A DNA stretch of 11,478 bases from Pseudomonadota bacterium (lineage in GTDB: Bacteria; Pseudomonadota; Gammaproteobacteria; Acidithiobacillales; Acidithiobacillaceae), in the NCBI GenBank assembly GCA_021827445.1, contig JAKAVW010000064.1, positions 1 through 11,478 of the forward strand. The letters run 5' to 3'. Below, in pieces: positions 1-7,724 of the stretch (positions are counted from its first letter, which is position 1; each line of letters opens with the position of its first letter). The notes beneath the pieces were generated by a model. That model did not search any database. It had not been told where the DNA came from and was given only the letters and a program-made list of their open reading frames with translations. The position numbers and the translations under genes are program-made.

Positions 1-50
1 GTTTGGAAGACCTTATCCGTCAGTCGCTGCAAAATTTGTCACGTCATTGA
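1..50 (+). CDS. ruvA: RuvA C-terminal end (partial)
   Basis: Only the last 15 codons and the stop (TGA at 48-50) are inside the window. The frame reads LEDLIRQSLQNLSRH. This resembles the end of the RuvA C-terminal domain III, where E. coli RuvA finishes with a similar SSETLIREALRAAL helix; domain III contacts RuvB. RuvA is the tetrameric protein that binds Holliday junctions and recruits the RuvB motor. The call rests on this short helix and on ruvB starting 39 nt downstream on the same strand, the normal ruvAB order. The fragment is too short to exclude another protein on sequence alone. Confidence 0.75.
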   Translation, partial: LEDLIRQSLQNLSRH

Positions 51-89
51 TTTCTTGGAACCCACCAGCGCGCCAATGGTCAGACCAGA

Positions 90-1104
<1,015 letters not shown>

Positions 1105-1115
<11 letters not shown>

Positions 1116-1527
1116 TGATCCCATCAGCACTTTCCACGTTCGCGTTTATTATGAAGATACGGATCATGGCGGGGTGGTGTACCATGCCAACTACTTACGC
1201 TTCATGGAGCGCGCCCGCACCGAAATGCTGCGCGAACGGGGTTATGAACTGGATGTCCTGGAGCAGGATGCAGGAATCATTTTTGCGGTACGCCGCGCCC
1301 ACCTGGACTTCCGCGCTCCGGCCCGCTTCAATGACCTGCTCCGGGTGGAAACCAGGGTCGTGAACAAGAGCCCCGTGCGCATGGATTTTCGGCAAATCGT
1401 TTCTGTTGGGGACAGGATGCTCTGTGGCGGAGAGGTGGAAGTGGTCTGCCTCGATGCCGCTGGTTTTCGTCCCCACGTTATCCCTGCGGCATTATTGCAG
1501 GCCATTCCTCTTTCTGTTCAGCCGTGA
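1105..1527 (+). CDS. ybgC: Tol-Pal associated acyl-CoA thioesterase YbgC
   Basis: A 140-residue single hot-dog-fold thioesterase of the 4-hydroxybenzoyl-CoA thioesterase family. The signature YYEDTDHGGVVYHANYLRF spans residues 15-33. The catalytic aspartate should be the second Asp of EDTD (D20), which corresponds to D18 of E. coli YbgC. Family members hydrolyse acyl-CoA in the cytoplasm, and E. coli YbgC has been linked to phospholipid enzymes at the inner membrane. The start ATG lies inside the end of ruvB and is preceded by GGGGGA at 1092-1097, 7 nt away, which supports this start. It stands 6 nt before tolQ, the usual first position of tol-pal operons. Its exact physiological substrate cannot be read from sequence. 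Confidence 0.95.
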
Positions 1528-1533
1528 GATTTT

Positions 1534-2235
1534 ATGGATCCCCATACCATCGCCAATACCGCCCAGTCCCTCTCCATGACCCATCTGGTGATGCACGCCA
1601 GCGGGGTCGTACAGGTCATTCTCGTCATATTACTCATCGCGTCCGTTGCTTCCTGGACGATCATCTTCCAGAAGTTCGCCGTCTTTGCCAGCGCACACAA
1701 GGCCCTGGCACGCTTCGAGAAGCGCTTCTGGAGCGGTGGTGAGATGAGCCAGATCTATCAGCATGTTTCCGGAAACAGCAACCTGGAGACGGGCGCGGGC
1801 AGCATTTTCTGCGCCGGTTATGAAGAATTCCAGCGCCAGCGCAATAAAATCCGTCCCAGTGACGCCCTGGATGCCGCACGGCGCGCCATGCGGGTTGCCC
1901 AGATGCGCGAAGTGGGACGCCTGGAAAACAATCTGGCTTTCCTCGCCTCCGTATCCTCTGTGAGCCCCTTTATCGGCCTCCTCGGCACCGTCTGGGGCAT
2001 CATGACGGCTTTCATGGCTATCGGCGTTGCGGGGCAGGCCACTCTGGCGACGGTGGCGCCCCCTGTCGCAGAGGCACTTATCGCTACGGCGGCAGGCCTT
2101 TTCGCGGCGATCCCGGCGACCGCCGCCTATAATCGCTATGTCCATCAACTGGACAACCTCGATGCACAGTATGAGGTTTTCATGGACGAATTCACCAACA
2201 TCCTGCATCGGCAGGTGCCTGAGACGCAGCCATGA
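1534..2235 (+). CDS. tolQ: Inner-membrane proton channel subunit TolQ
   Basis: A 233-residue MotA/TolQ/ExbB family protein. With TolR it makes the proton-driven motor that energises TolA. Three membrane helices are visible at about 22-45, 136-160 and 170-198, with a large cytoplasmic loop between the first and second. Family signatures are SPFIGLLGTVWGIM (144-157) and VAPPVAEALIATAAGLFAAI (174-193). The conserved threonines T152 and T185 match the pore-lining pair of E. coli TolQ. The start ATG follows the ybgC stop by 6 nt, with GTGAG at 1524-1528 as a modest ribosome site. The stop overlaps the tolR start (ATGA), implying translational coupling. Confidence 0.97.
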   Translation: MDPHTIANTAQSLSMTHLVMHASGVVQVILVILLIASVASWTIIFQKFAVFASAHKALARFEKRFWSGGEMSQIYQHVSGNSNLETGAGSIFCAGYEEFQRQRNKIRPSDALDAARRAMRVAQMREVGRLENNLAFLASVSSVSPFIGLLGTVWGIMTAFMAIGVAGQATLATVAPPVAEALIATAAGLFAAIPATAAYNRYVHQLDNLDAQYEVFMDEFTNILHRQVPETQP

Positions 2236-2642
2236 AACGACGGCGTCTTATGGCGGAGATGAACGTCGTCCCCTACATCGACGTGACCCTCGTGCTGCTG
2301 GTGATTTTCATGCTCTCGGCGCCGCTGCTGACCCAGGGGGTGAATGTCAACCTGCCCAAGGGCGTGACCAAACCGGTATCGGATAAAACACCGCCGGTAC
2401 TGATTTCGGTGACCAGGCAAGGTGGTATCTCGGTGCAGTACAAGCAGAGCCACCGCGCCGTTGCCCTGGATGACCTTGCAGCGACGGTGCGGCATATTGC
2501 TGCCGTCAGCCATGGTCAGGTGCAAGTGCTGGTGGGCGGTGATGCGCATGTGGATTACGGCAAGGTCATGGCGGTCATGGCGCGTTTGCAGGAGGCGGGC
2601 ATTTCCCATGTCGGCCTGCTGACCCGCCAGGAGGGCCATTGA
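2232..2642 (+). CDS. tolR: Tol motor protein TolR (ExbD family)
   Basis: A 136-residue ExbD/TolR protein with one N-terminal membrane helix (about 15-35) and a periplasmic domain. The helix begins MNVVPYIDVTLVLLVIFM, and D17 is the conserved protonatable aspartate of the family, aligned with D23 of E. coli TolR. The C-terminal stretch GGDAHVDYGKVMAVMARLQ (102-120) is the typical dimerising periplasmic part. TolR sits with TolQ and TolA in the inner membrane and may contact peptidoglycan. The ATG overlaps the tolQ stop by ATGA, and the stop overlaps the TTG start of tolA. The cytoplasmic N-terminus before the helix is short, as in other TolR proteins. Confidence 0.96.
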   Translation: MKRRRLMAEMNVVPYIDVTLVLLVIFMLSAPLLTQGVNVNLPKGVTKPVSDKTPPVLISVTRQGGISVQYKQSHRAVALDDLAATVRHIAAVSHGQVQVLVGGDAHVDYGKVMAVMARLQEAGISHVGLLTRQEGH

Positions 2643-3595
2643 AAGAACGCAAATCGTTCTGGCCGCTGGCACTGGCCATCGCGCTCAATAGCGCGATACT
2701 GGTGGCCTTGTTCTGGAGTTTTCATATGGAGGTGCCGAGCGCCGGAGACACCCCGATGCAGGCACAACTGAGTAGCGGCATGCCACCGGTTGCGGCACCG
2801 ACACCACAACAACCAGTCCCGCTAGCCAAGCCAGTCCCTGCGCCTAAGCCTAAGCCTGCGCCGAAACCGGTACCCGCACCCACTCCGAAGCCCGTACCAG
2901 TACCAAAGCCGGCGACACCGCCCCCGCCCAGCGCCGCCCGGATTGCCGCCGAAAAGGCGGCACAAGAGAAAGTGGCAGAGCAGAAAGCCGCGCAGATCAC
3001 TGCGGAAAAACAGGCCGCCGAGAAGCGGGCTGAGGAACTGGCGGCACGCGCTGCGCATGAGAAAGCCGCGCAACGGACGGCCGACAAAGCCGCCGCCGAA
3101 AAGGCGGCCGCACAAAAAGCCGCTACGCAGAAAGCGGCCGCTGCACAGCGCGCGGCGGAGCTGAAGCGGCAGCTCGCCCGGCAGCAGGCCAAGGCCGCAG
3201 AAGCCGCGCGGGCCAAGGCGCTGCAGCAGCAGATGGAAGCCGGGGCCAAGCTGCGGGCCGAGGCCAACATGGCGGCGGCTCGTGCCCAGCAGGCAGCGGA
3301 AAATCAGCGTCTGATAGGGCTCTTTGCACAGGAAATTCGTACCCAGGCGTATAATGCATGGGACACCCACTTTTCGGCGGCATTATCCTGTGTTGTGCAG
3401 ATTCAACTGAGTCCACAAGGGCAGATTGTTGGGCAACCTGTGGTTGTCCGGTCCAGTGGCAACCCACATTTCGATCGGGCAGTGATCTCTGCGGTAGAGC
3501 AGGCGGCGCCGTTTGCCCCGCCTATCGGTCTTTCCTATTCCCTGTACAAAAATGTCGATCTCAAATTCAATGCGGAGGATCTCAATCATGGCTAA
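2639..3595 (+). CDS. tolA: Envelope-spanning protein TolA, TTG start
   Basis: A 318-residue protein with the three-part TolA layout. Residues 7-28 are the inner-membrane helix, 59-97 a Pro/Lys-rich spacer, 98-225 a long Ala/Lys/Glu-rich helical arm crossing the periplasm, and 226-318 a compact TonB-like domain. That last domain includes CVVQIQLSPQGQIVGQPVVV (251-270) and SSGNPHFDRAVISAVEQAAP (272-291). TolA links the TolQR motor to TolB and Pal. The start is TTG, overlapping the tolR stop as TTGA, with AGGAGG at 2629-2634 and a 4-nt spacing. A later ATG (2726) would remove the membrane helix, so TTG is preferred. Aligned to E. coli, the helix has A13 and N17 where S18 and H22 of the SHLS motif stand. 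The last 8 nt overlap tolB. Confidence 0.95.
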   Translation: MKERKSFWPLALAIALNSAILVALFWSFHMEVPSAGDTPMQAQLSSGMPPVAAPTPQQPVPLAKPVPAPKPKPAPKPVPAPTPKPVPVPKPATPPPPSAARIAAEKAAQEKVAEQKAAQITAEKQAAEKRAEELAARAAHEKAAQRTADKAAAEKAAAQKAATQKAAAAQRAAELKRQLARQQAKAAEAARAKALQQQMEAGAKLRAEANMAAARAQQAAENQRLIGLFAQEIRTQAYNAWDTHFSAALSCVVQIQLSPQGQIVGQPVVVRSSGNPHFDRAVISAVEQAAPFAPPIGLSYSLYKNVDLKFNAEDLNHG

Positions 3596-4856
3596 ACGCC
3601 TCTGGACCCTGGCCATTTTTCTGCTGGCATGGGCCTTCGTTCTACCCGCCCAGGCGGCGCTCACGGTGGAAATCACCAAGAATGTGGCCTCGGCACTGCC
3701 TATCGCCATTCCCTCCTTTGGTCCAGGCATAGCCGGACAGCCATCCGTTGCCGATGTGGTCCGCAATGACCTGCGCCACAGTGGTTTGTTCCGGGTCATT
3801 GACCCGGCGGGCTACCCCGGTGATCCCCGCGCTCCCAGCGGCGTGAAGGCGACCGACTGGACAACGGTGGGCGCCACCGGTCTTGCCGTGGGTTCTGTGG
3901 AGCCGCTGAACGGCGGCTATGTGGTCAACGTCTACGTCTACAACGTCAGCACGGGGCAGGAACTCACCGCTCACCGTTTCACCTGTTCCGCCGCGGAGTT
4001 GCACATGACCGCGCATCACGTCGCGGACGTCATCTATAAGGCGTTTACCGGCAAGCCCGGCCCCTTTGCCAGTCGCATCGCCTATGTCCGGCAGACGGGC
4101 GAAAACTACGAACTGCTGGTGGCTGAATCCGACGGCTGGAATCCGCACCCCATCGTGCGCGGGGTTATGCCGGTGTTTTCACCGGTCTGGTCGCCGGATA
4201 ATCACCGCCTGGCCTATGTGACCTATGCCGACTCCAGAGCCATCATCTATATTCAGGATCTGGCTACCGGACAGCGTCAGTCCATCGCTCCCGGTGGCGA
4301 AATTGTCAGTGCTCCGGCTTTTTCGCCCAATGGCGAAGAATTGGCATATGCCCGTTCCTCCGGCGGTCATACGGAACTCTACGTGGCGAATCTGCGCACC
4401 GGACAGCGCCGTAGGCTCACCAACGATGACGCCATCAATACTTCCCCGACCTGGTCGCCGGACGGCAGTCAGGTCATCTTTGTCTCCGACCGCGCCGGTG
4501 GACCACAAATCTATGAGATGAACGCGAGTGGCGGCGGCGTGCATCGCCTGAGCTATGACGGCGGCTACAATGCCAGCCCGGTCTATTCACCTACCGGCAA
4601 TGCCATTGCCTTCATCCACCGCACCGATGGCGTCTATGCCCTCGCGGTAATGAAGCCGGATGGCAGCGACGTTCGCGTGCTGGATGCCCAGGGCAATTGC
4701 GACCATCCGAGCTTCGCCGGCAATGGCCAGATGATCCTCTACGGTACCCACCGCGGCAGGCACAAGGTCCTTGCCGAAGTCAGCCTGGACGGCAAGACCA
4801 TGGCCATACTGCACAGCAACGCGGGAGAGGACAGCCAACCGGCCTGGTCCCATTAA
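3588..4856 (+). CDS. tolB: Periplasmic beta-propeller protein TolB
   Basis: A 422-residue TolB of normal length. It has a Sec signal peptide (charged AKR, hydrophobic 5-20, cleavage after AQA at 21-23). An N-terminal alpha/beta domain (about 24-155) contains LPIAIPSFGP (37-46) and is followed by a six-bladed propeller. The blade motifs are WSPDN (201-205), FSPNG (245-249), WSPDG (289-293), YSPTG (333-337), FAGNG (376-380) and terminal PAWSH (418-422). TolB binds Pal in the periplasm and is released by TolA action. The same frame stays open back past 3513. The ATG at 3588 is chosen because it begins the signal peptide and has GGAGG at 3574-3578 with 9-nt spacing. It is the last + strand gene of the run and meets queC tail to tail. 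pal does not follow it, contrary to the usual order. Confidence 0.97.
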   Translation: MAKRLWTLAIFLLAWAFVLPAQAALTVEITKNVASALPIAIPSFGPGIAGQPSVADVVRNDLRHSGLFRVIDPAGYPGDPRAPSGVKATDWTTVGATGLAVGSVEPLNGGYVVNVYVYNVSTGQELTAHRFTCSAAELHMTAHHVADVIYKAFTGKPGPFASRIAYVRQTGENYELLVAESDGWNPHPIVRGVMPVFSPVWSPDNHRLAYVTYADSRAIIYIQDLATGQRQSIAPGGEIVSAPAFSPNGEELAYARSSGGHTELYVANLRTGQRRRLTNDDAINTSPTWSPDGSQVIFVSDRAGGPQIYEMNASGGGVHRLSYDGGYNASPVYSPTGNAIAFIHRTDGVYALAVMKPDGSDVRVLDAQGNCDHPSFAGNGQMILYGTHRGRHKVLAEVSLDGKTMAILHSNAGEDSQPAWSH

Positions 4857-4866
4857 CAGGGACCGG
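4844..4866. terminator. Hairpin between convergent tolB and queC
   Basis: An inverted repeat with arms CTGGTCCC (4844-4851) and GGGACCGG (4859-4866) encloses a 7-nt loop that contains the tolB stop codon. The stem is 8 bp with one T-G wobble. It lies in the short gap between two converging genes, where a shared terminator is expected. Neither strand shows a T-run after the stem, so it is not a classical intrinsic terminator. A role in ending transcription from either side is inference. Confidence 0.35.
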
Positions 4867-4892
4867 TGACGGGTGACGGGGGGGTGCGATGC

Positions 4893-5582
4893 TCAGGAAT
4901 CCTGATAAGGCGTGGGATCGGCAATCCCCGCCTTTTGGAAGCCTTCCCGGCGCAGACGGCAACTGTCACAGCGGCCACAGGACCGGCCTTCGGCATCGAG
5001 CTGGTAGCAGGAGCGGGTCATTCCGTAATCCACACCCAAACTGCTGCCGAGACGAATAATCTCGCTCTTGTTGAGGAATTGCAGGGGGGCGTGGATACGC
5101 GGTCCACGGGCTTCGTCGCCGAGGCGGGTGGCCACCTGCGCCAGTGCCTCAAAAGCCTGTACGAACTCAGGACGACAGTCAGGATAACCACTGTAATCCT
5201 GACTGTTCACTCCCAGAAAGATATCTCTGGCTCGCAACACTTCTGCCAGCGCCAGCGCCAGCGCCAGAAAGACGGTGTTGCGCGCCGGTACATAAGTGAT
5301 GGGTATGCCCGGCGTCGGTCCGGTCTCGGGGACGCTGATTTCCGGGTCGGTGAGTGCGGAGCCACCAAAGGCCGCCAGGTCAATATGAACCACCCGATGG
5401 CTGGCGGCGCCCATGGCCTGTGCCAGCAGTCCCGCGTAGTGCAATTCTTCCTTATGGCGTTGCCCATAATCAAAAGAGATGGCGTGGACCGCAAAGCCAT
5501 CCCGGCGCATGAGCGCCAGCACGGTGGCGGAATCCAGTCCGCCGGAGAGGAGTACGATGGCAGGTATGGCAGGCGTTGGCAT
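4893..5582 (-). CDS. queC: 7-cyano-7-deazaguanine synthase QueC
   Basis: A 229-residue QueC of normal length. It converts 7-carboxy-7-deazaguanine to preQ0 with ATP and ammonia in the cytoplasm, a step in making queuosine for tRNA. The N-terminus carries the PP-loop motif SGGLDS (13-18), followed by FDYGQRH (37-43). The central YVPARNT (97-103) and GVNSQDYSGYPDCRPEF (124-140) are QueC hallmarks. The C-terminal zinc site is C192, C202, C205 and C208 (CGRCDSC at 202-208). Residues 107-112 (ALALAL) are encoded by a hexanucleotide tandem repeat. The start lies 2 nt after the queE stop, so it is probably translated from the same transcript. Its Shine-Dalgarno sequence is weak. Confidence 0.97.
   Translation of the reverse strand: MPTPAIPAIVLLSGGLDSATVLALMRRDGFAVHAISFDYGQRHKEELHYAGLLAQAMGAASHRVVHIDLAAFGGSALTDPEISVPETGPTPGIPITYVPARNTVFLALALALAEVLRARDIFLGVNSQDYSGYPDCRPEFVQAFEALAQVATRLGDEARGPRIHAPLQFLNKSEIIRLGSSLGVDYGMTRSCYQLDAEGRSCGRCDSCRLRREGFQKAGIADPTPYQDS
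5245..5267. repeat. GCCAGC hexanucleotide tandem repeat inside queC
   Basis: Nearly four head-to-tail copies of GCCAGC on the + strand encode the repeated Leu-Ala dipeptide of QueC residues 107-112 or so. A change in copy number would keep the frame because the unit is 6 nt. It would alter only the length of one helix. It is probably ordinary low-complexity coding sequence. Confidence 0.7.
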
Positions 5583-5584
5583 GG

Positions 5585-6229
5585 TCAGTGTCCGGGCAGG
5601 TCGCCCCAGATCAGTTTGTGCAACTGAATCTGCAAGCGTACCGGCAGATGGTCAGCGAGTATCCATTCGGCGAGATCGCGCAAGGCAAGCGCCCCATGGC
5701 TGGGAGAAAAGAGTATTTCACAGTGCTCCGCCAGTGCTTCCCGCACGAGTACATCTTTGGCCCAGTCATAATCGGCGCGACTGCAAAGCACGAATTTAAT
5801 CTGGTCCTGCGGGTTAAGTAAGGGCAGATTTTCCCAGAGATTGCGTTCGCACTCCCCGGAGTCTGGGCTTTTAAGGTCGAGCACCTTCACCACCCGGGTG
5901 TCCACCCCGGCCACGGAAAGGGCGCCGCTGGTTTCCAGAAAGACTTCATAGCCCGCATCGCAAAGCTGCGTCAGCAGCGGCAGCACATCGGCCTGTGCCA
6001 GCGGTTCGCCACCCGTCACCACCACCAGGCGATTGCCACCAGCGCGAACGGCTTCCAGAATTCCGGCAATTTGCTGCCATTCCCCGCCATGAAACGCATA
6101 GGCCGTATCGCAGTAATGGCAACGCAAGGGGCAGCCCGTGAGCCGCACAAAAGTCGCGGGGCGCCCGACACTGCGGGTTTCCCCTTGCAGACTGTGGAAA
6201 ATTTCCGTGATGCGGAGCCGCCCCTCCAT
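5585..6229 (-). CDS. queE: Radical SAM 7-carboxy-7-deazaguanine synthase QueE
   Basis: A 214-residue radical SAM enzyme that rearranges 6-carboxy-tetrahydropterin to 7-carboxy-7-deazaguanine, the step before QueC. The N-terminus IFHSLQGET (10-18) is typical of QueE. The iron-sulfur cluster cysteines are C33, C37 and C40 in CPLRCHYC, the CxxxCxxC form. TGGEP (72-76) is the SAM-binding motif, and the end QLHKLIWGD is characteristic. Start choice: ATG at 6229 overlaps the cpoB stop as TGATG, which favours coupling. An in-frame GTG one codon earlier (6232) is possible and would add one residue. No strong Shine-Dalgarno sequence is visible for either. queC follows after 2 nt. Nearby queD or queF genes are not in this window. 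Confidence 0.96.
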   Translation of the reverse strand: MEGRLRITEIFHSLQGETRSVGRPATFVRLTGCPLRCHYCDTAYAFHGGEWQQIAGILEAVRAGGNRLVVVTGGEPLAQADVLPLLTQLCDAGYEVFLETSGALSVAGVDTRVVKVLDLKSPDSGECERNLWENLPLLNPQDQIKFVLCSRADYDWAKDVLVREALAEHCEILFSPSHGALALRDLAEWILADHLPVRLQIQLHKLIWGDLPGH

Positions 6230-7041
6230 CACTTTTTGGCGGGCAATGCCTGCAACTGCGCCTCGGCCTTCTGTGCCGATGGCGTGCTCGGATATTGCCT
6301 GATGATCCTGTCGAGGACGACGCGGGCTTTGCCGGACTGGCCGATGGCCTGATAGATTTCCGCCATCCGCAACATGGCTTCCGGCGCCTTGCTGCTTTGG
6401 GAGAAACGCGCCTGCACGGTGTAGAGACTCTTCAGGGCCGCGTCATTTTGGCCCAGCACATACTGTGCTTGTCCGAGCCAGTAGTAGGCGTCGGGTATCA
6501 GGCTACTCTGCGGATATTTCTGAATAAACCCTTGCAGTCCAGTGACGGCGGAGCCGTACTTGCCTTGACGCAACCAATCAAAAGCCTTCTGGTAATCCGT
6601 CTGCCCCAAGCTCTGGATTGTGGGCGCCGAAGCATTGCTTGCGGCGCTGGCAACGATTGCGGCGGGATTGATAAGCGCTGCACTGCTGGCGGTGATAGCC
6701 GTGCTGCTGGCACTGGCCGTGATGGCGGTGGCAGCAGTCAGATCCGCCAGTTTTGCGGCCAATGCCTGCTGCCGTATCTGCAGAGCATGGGTTTTGGTGT
6801 CCAGTTCGCCGCGCAGATCGCGGACTTCCTGTTCCAGACGCTGGGTCCGTCCGAGGAGGTCCGCCAGCGCGCTCTGACTGCCCTTGCTGGCCTGCTGAAC
6901 GGCCACCAGACTGCTCAGTTCGCCCTGCATGACCGCCATTTGCTGTTGCAATTGCAGCACCTTCTCGCCGGTTGACTCGGCCTGTGCAAAAGGACTCAGG
7001 CATAGTAAGGAAAGGACGGGGAAAAGATGCCAGCGTGTCAT
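6229..7041 (-). CDS. cpoB: Tol-Pal cell division coordinator CpoB (YbgF)
   Basis: A 270-residue periplasmic protein. The signal peptide ends PFAQA with cleavage after residue 21. It is followed by a coiled-coil, Gln-rich segment (about 24-105; the trimerising part in E. coli CpoB). A low-complexity Ala/Ser/Thr linker (102-145) follows, in which TAITAS occurs at 105-110 and 114-119. The C-terminus (147-265) is a set of TPR-like helices, including DAYYWLGQAQYVLGQNDAAL. CpoB links Tol-Pal to PBP1B during septal constriction. The frame is open to a TTG at 7047, but ATG at 7041 is chosen. It has AAGGAG at 7051-7056 with 9-nt spacing, whereas TTG would leave only 3 nt. It lies 20 nt after pal, in the usual pal-cpoB order. 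Confidence 0.94.
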   Translation of the reverse strand: MTRWHLFPVLSLLCLSPFAQAESTGEKVLQLQQQMAVMQGELSSLVAVQQASKGSQSALADLLGRTQRLEQEVRDLRGELDTKTHALQIRQQALAAKLADLTAATAITASASSTAITASSAALINPAAIVASAASNASAPTIQSLGQTDYQKAFDWLRQGKYGSAVTGLQGFIQKYPQSSLIPDAYYWLGQAQYVLGQNDAALKSLYTVQARFSQSSKAPEAMLRMAEIYQAIGQSGKARVVLDRIIRQYPSTPSAQKAEAQLQALPAKK

Positions 7042-7061
7042 CAGCAAACTCTCCTTGGCGT

Positions 7062-7640
7062 TCAGCCGTTATAGCCACCGCTGTAAACGAAGTCCACGCG
7101 GCGGTTTTTTGCCCAGCAGGCAGAATCGTTCGTGGCACACAAAGGATTGTCCTTGCCAAAACTGACGGTGCTGACCCGCGCCGCGCTGACACCCTGAGAT
7201 TCCAGGAACTGTTTCACGGTCTCGGCTCGCTTCTCACCGAGGGCCAGATTGTACTCCTGGGTACCGCGATCATCGGTATTTCCCTCCAGACGGACCCGGA
7301 CATGGGAGTGGGCGACCATGAACTGCGCATTCTGGGTGGCAATCTGCTGGGCGTGTGCATCCATTGAGTCACTGTTAAAGCCAAAATGTACCCGCAAATG
7401 CTGCGGCAAGGCGGCCAGTTCAGCGGCAGTCAGGCCACTGCTGCCCCCGCCGATGGGACCGTTGGCATTAAGGTTCTGGCCATTGATGCCTTCACCGGCA
7501 TAACCGGCCGTGGCCGCAGAGTGAGCGGGAGCCACCGCACTGGCGTTAGTGGGTGCCCCGCTCCCCACATTATGAGCACAACCCGCCAGCGTCAGCGCCC
7601 CGGCTACAGCAACAACCACTTTCAGAAGATCAGCACGCAT
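7062..7640 (-). CDS. pal: Peptidoglycan-associated lipoprotein Pal
   Basis: A 192-residue lipoprotein. The signal peptide ends in lipobox LAGC, making C21 the lipidated residue; A22 rather than Asp fits outer-membrane sorting. A Gly/Ala/Asn-rich linker (22-75) leads to an OmpA-like peptidoglycan-binding domain (about 80-187). That domain contains HFGFNSDSMD (85-94), EGNTDDRGTQEYNLALGEKR (119-138) and WAKNRRVDFVY (176-186). The aspartate of TDDRGT and the arginine of KNRR are the expected diaminopimelate contacts. C168 and C175 could form a disulfide near the end of the domain. Pal tethers the outer membrane to peptidoglycan and binds TolB. It is followed by cpoB after 20 nt. Unusually, it is on the strand opposite tolB. 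GGGGG at 7649-7653 gives a modest ribosome site. Confidence 0.96.
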   Translation of the reverse strand: MRADLLKVVVAVAGALTLAGCAHNVGSGAPTNASAVAPAHSAATAGYAGEGINGQNLNANGPIGGGSSGLTAAELAALPQHLRVHFGFNSDSMDAHAQQIATQNAQFMVAHSHVRVRLEGNTDDRGTQEYNLALGEKRAETVKQFLESQGVSAARVSTVSFGKDNPLCATNDSACWAKNRRVDFVYSGGYNG

Positions 7641-7668
7641 GTTTTCAACCCCCGCAAAAATTTACGGA

Positions 7669-7698
7669 ATTGTAGCCTGTAGCCGGAGATAATAGCAA
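7669..7698 (-). promoter_or_regulatory. Candidate sigma-70 promoter for pal-cpoB-queE-queC
   Basis: Read on the minus strand, a -35-like TTGCTA (7693-7698) is followed after 18 nt by a -10-like TACAAT (7669-7674). It lies in the 84-nt gap between wbaP and pal and would give a leader of roughly 20 nt before pal. The -10 matches consensus at 5 of 6 positions and the -35 at 4 of 6. Because pal is detached from tolB here, a dedicated promoter is expected. Read-through from wbaP is the alternative, since no terminator is visible in this gap. Confidence 0.4.
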
Positions 7699-7724
7699 TG
7701 CGGTACGCACAAGCGGGGATGTCT

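Noticed and set aside
1630..2208. A 192-residue minus-strand frame opposite tolQ
   Set aside because: It is antisense to a well-supported TolQ, has no family features, and has a composition expected of a reverse-frame shadow.
2820..2930. Pro/Lys codon repeats in tolA considered as a CRISPR-like or satellite repeat
   Set aside because: The repeats are irregular, in frame, and encode the usual Pro/Lys-rich TolA spacer. There are no unique spacers.
2722..3370. Two 182-residue Ala/Cys- and Gly/Leu-rich minus-strand frames opposite tolA
   Set aside because: The low-complexity composition simply mirrors the Ala/Lys/Pro-rich TolA repeats on the other strand.
4866..5627. A 253-residue open frame on the + strand opposite queC
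   Set aside because: It lies wholly antisense to a clearly conserved QueC (PP-loop, zinc cysteines) and shows no recognisable domain. GC-rich coding DNA commonly leaves such open antisense frames.
6295..6975. A 226-residue + strand frame opposite cpoB
   Set aside because: It is antisense to CpoB, whose signal peptide and TPR helices are clear. No start signal or domain is seen.
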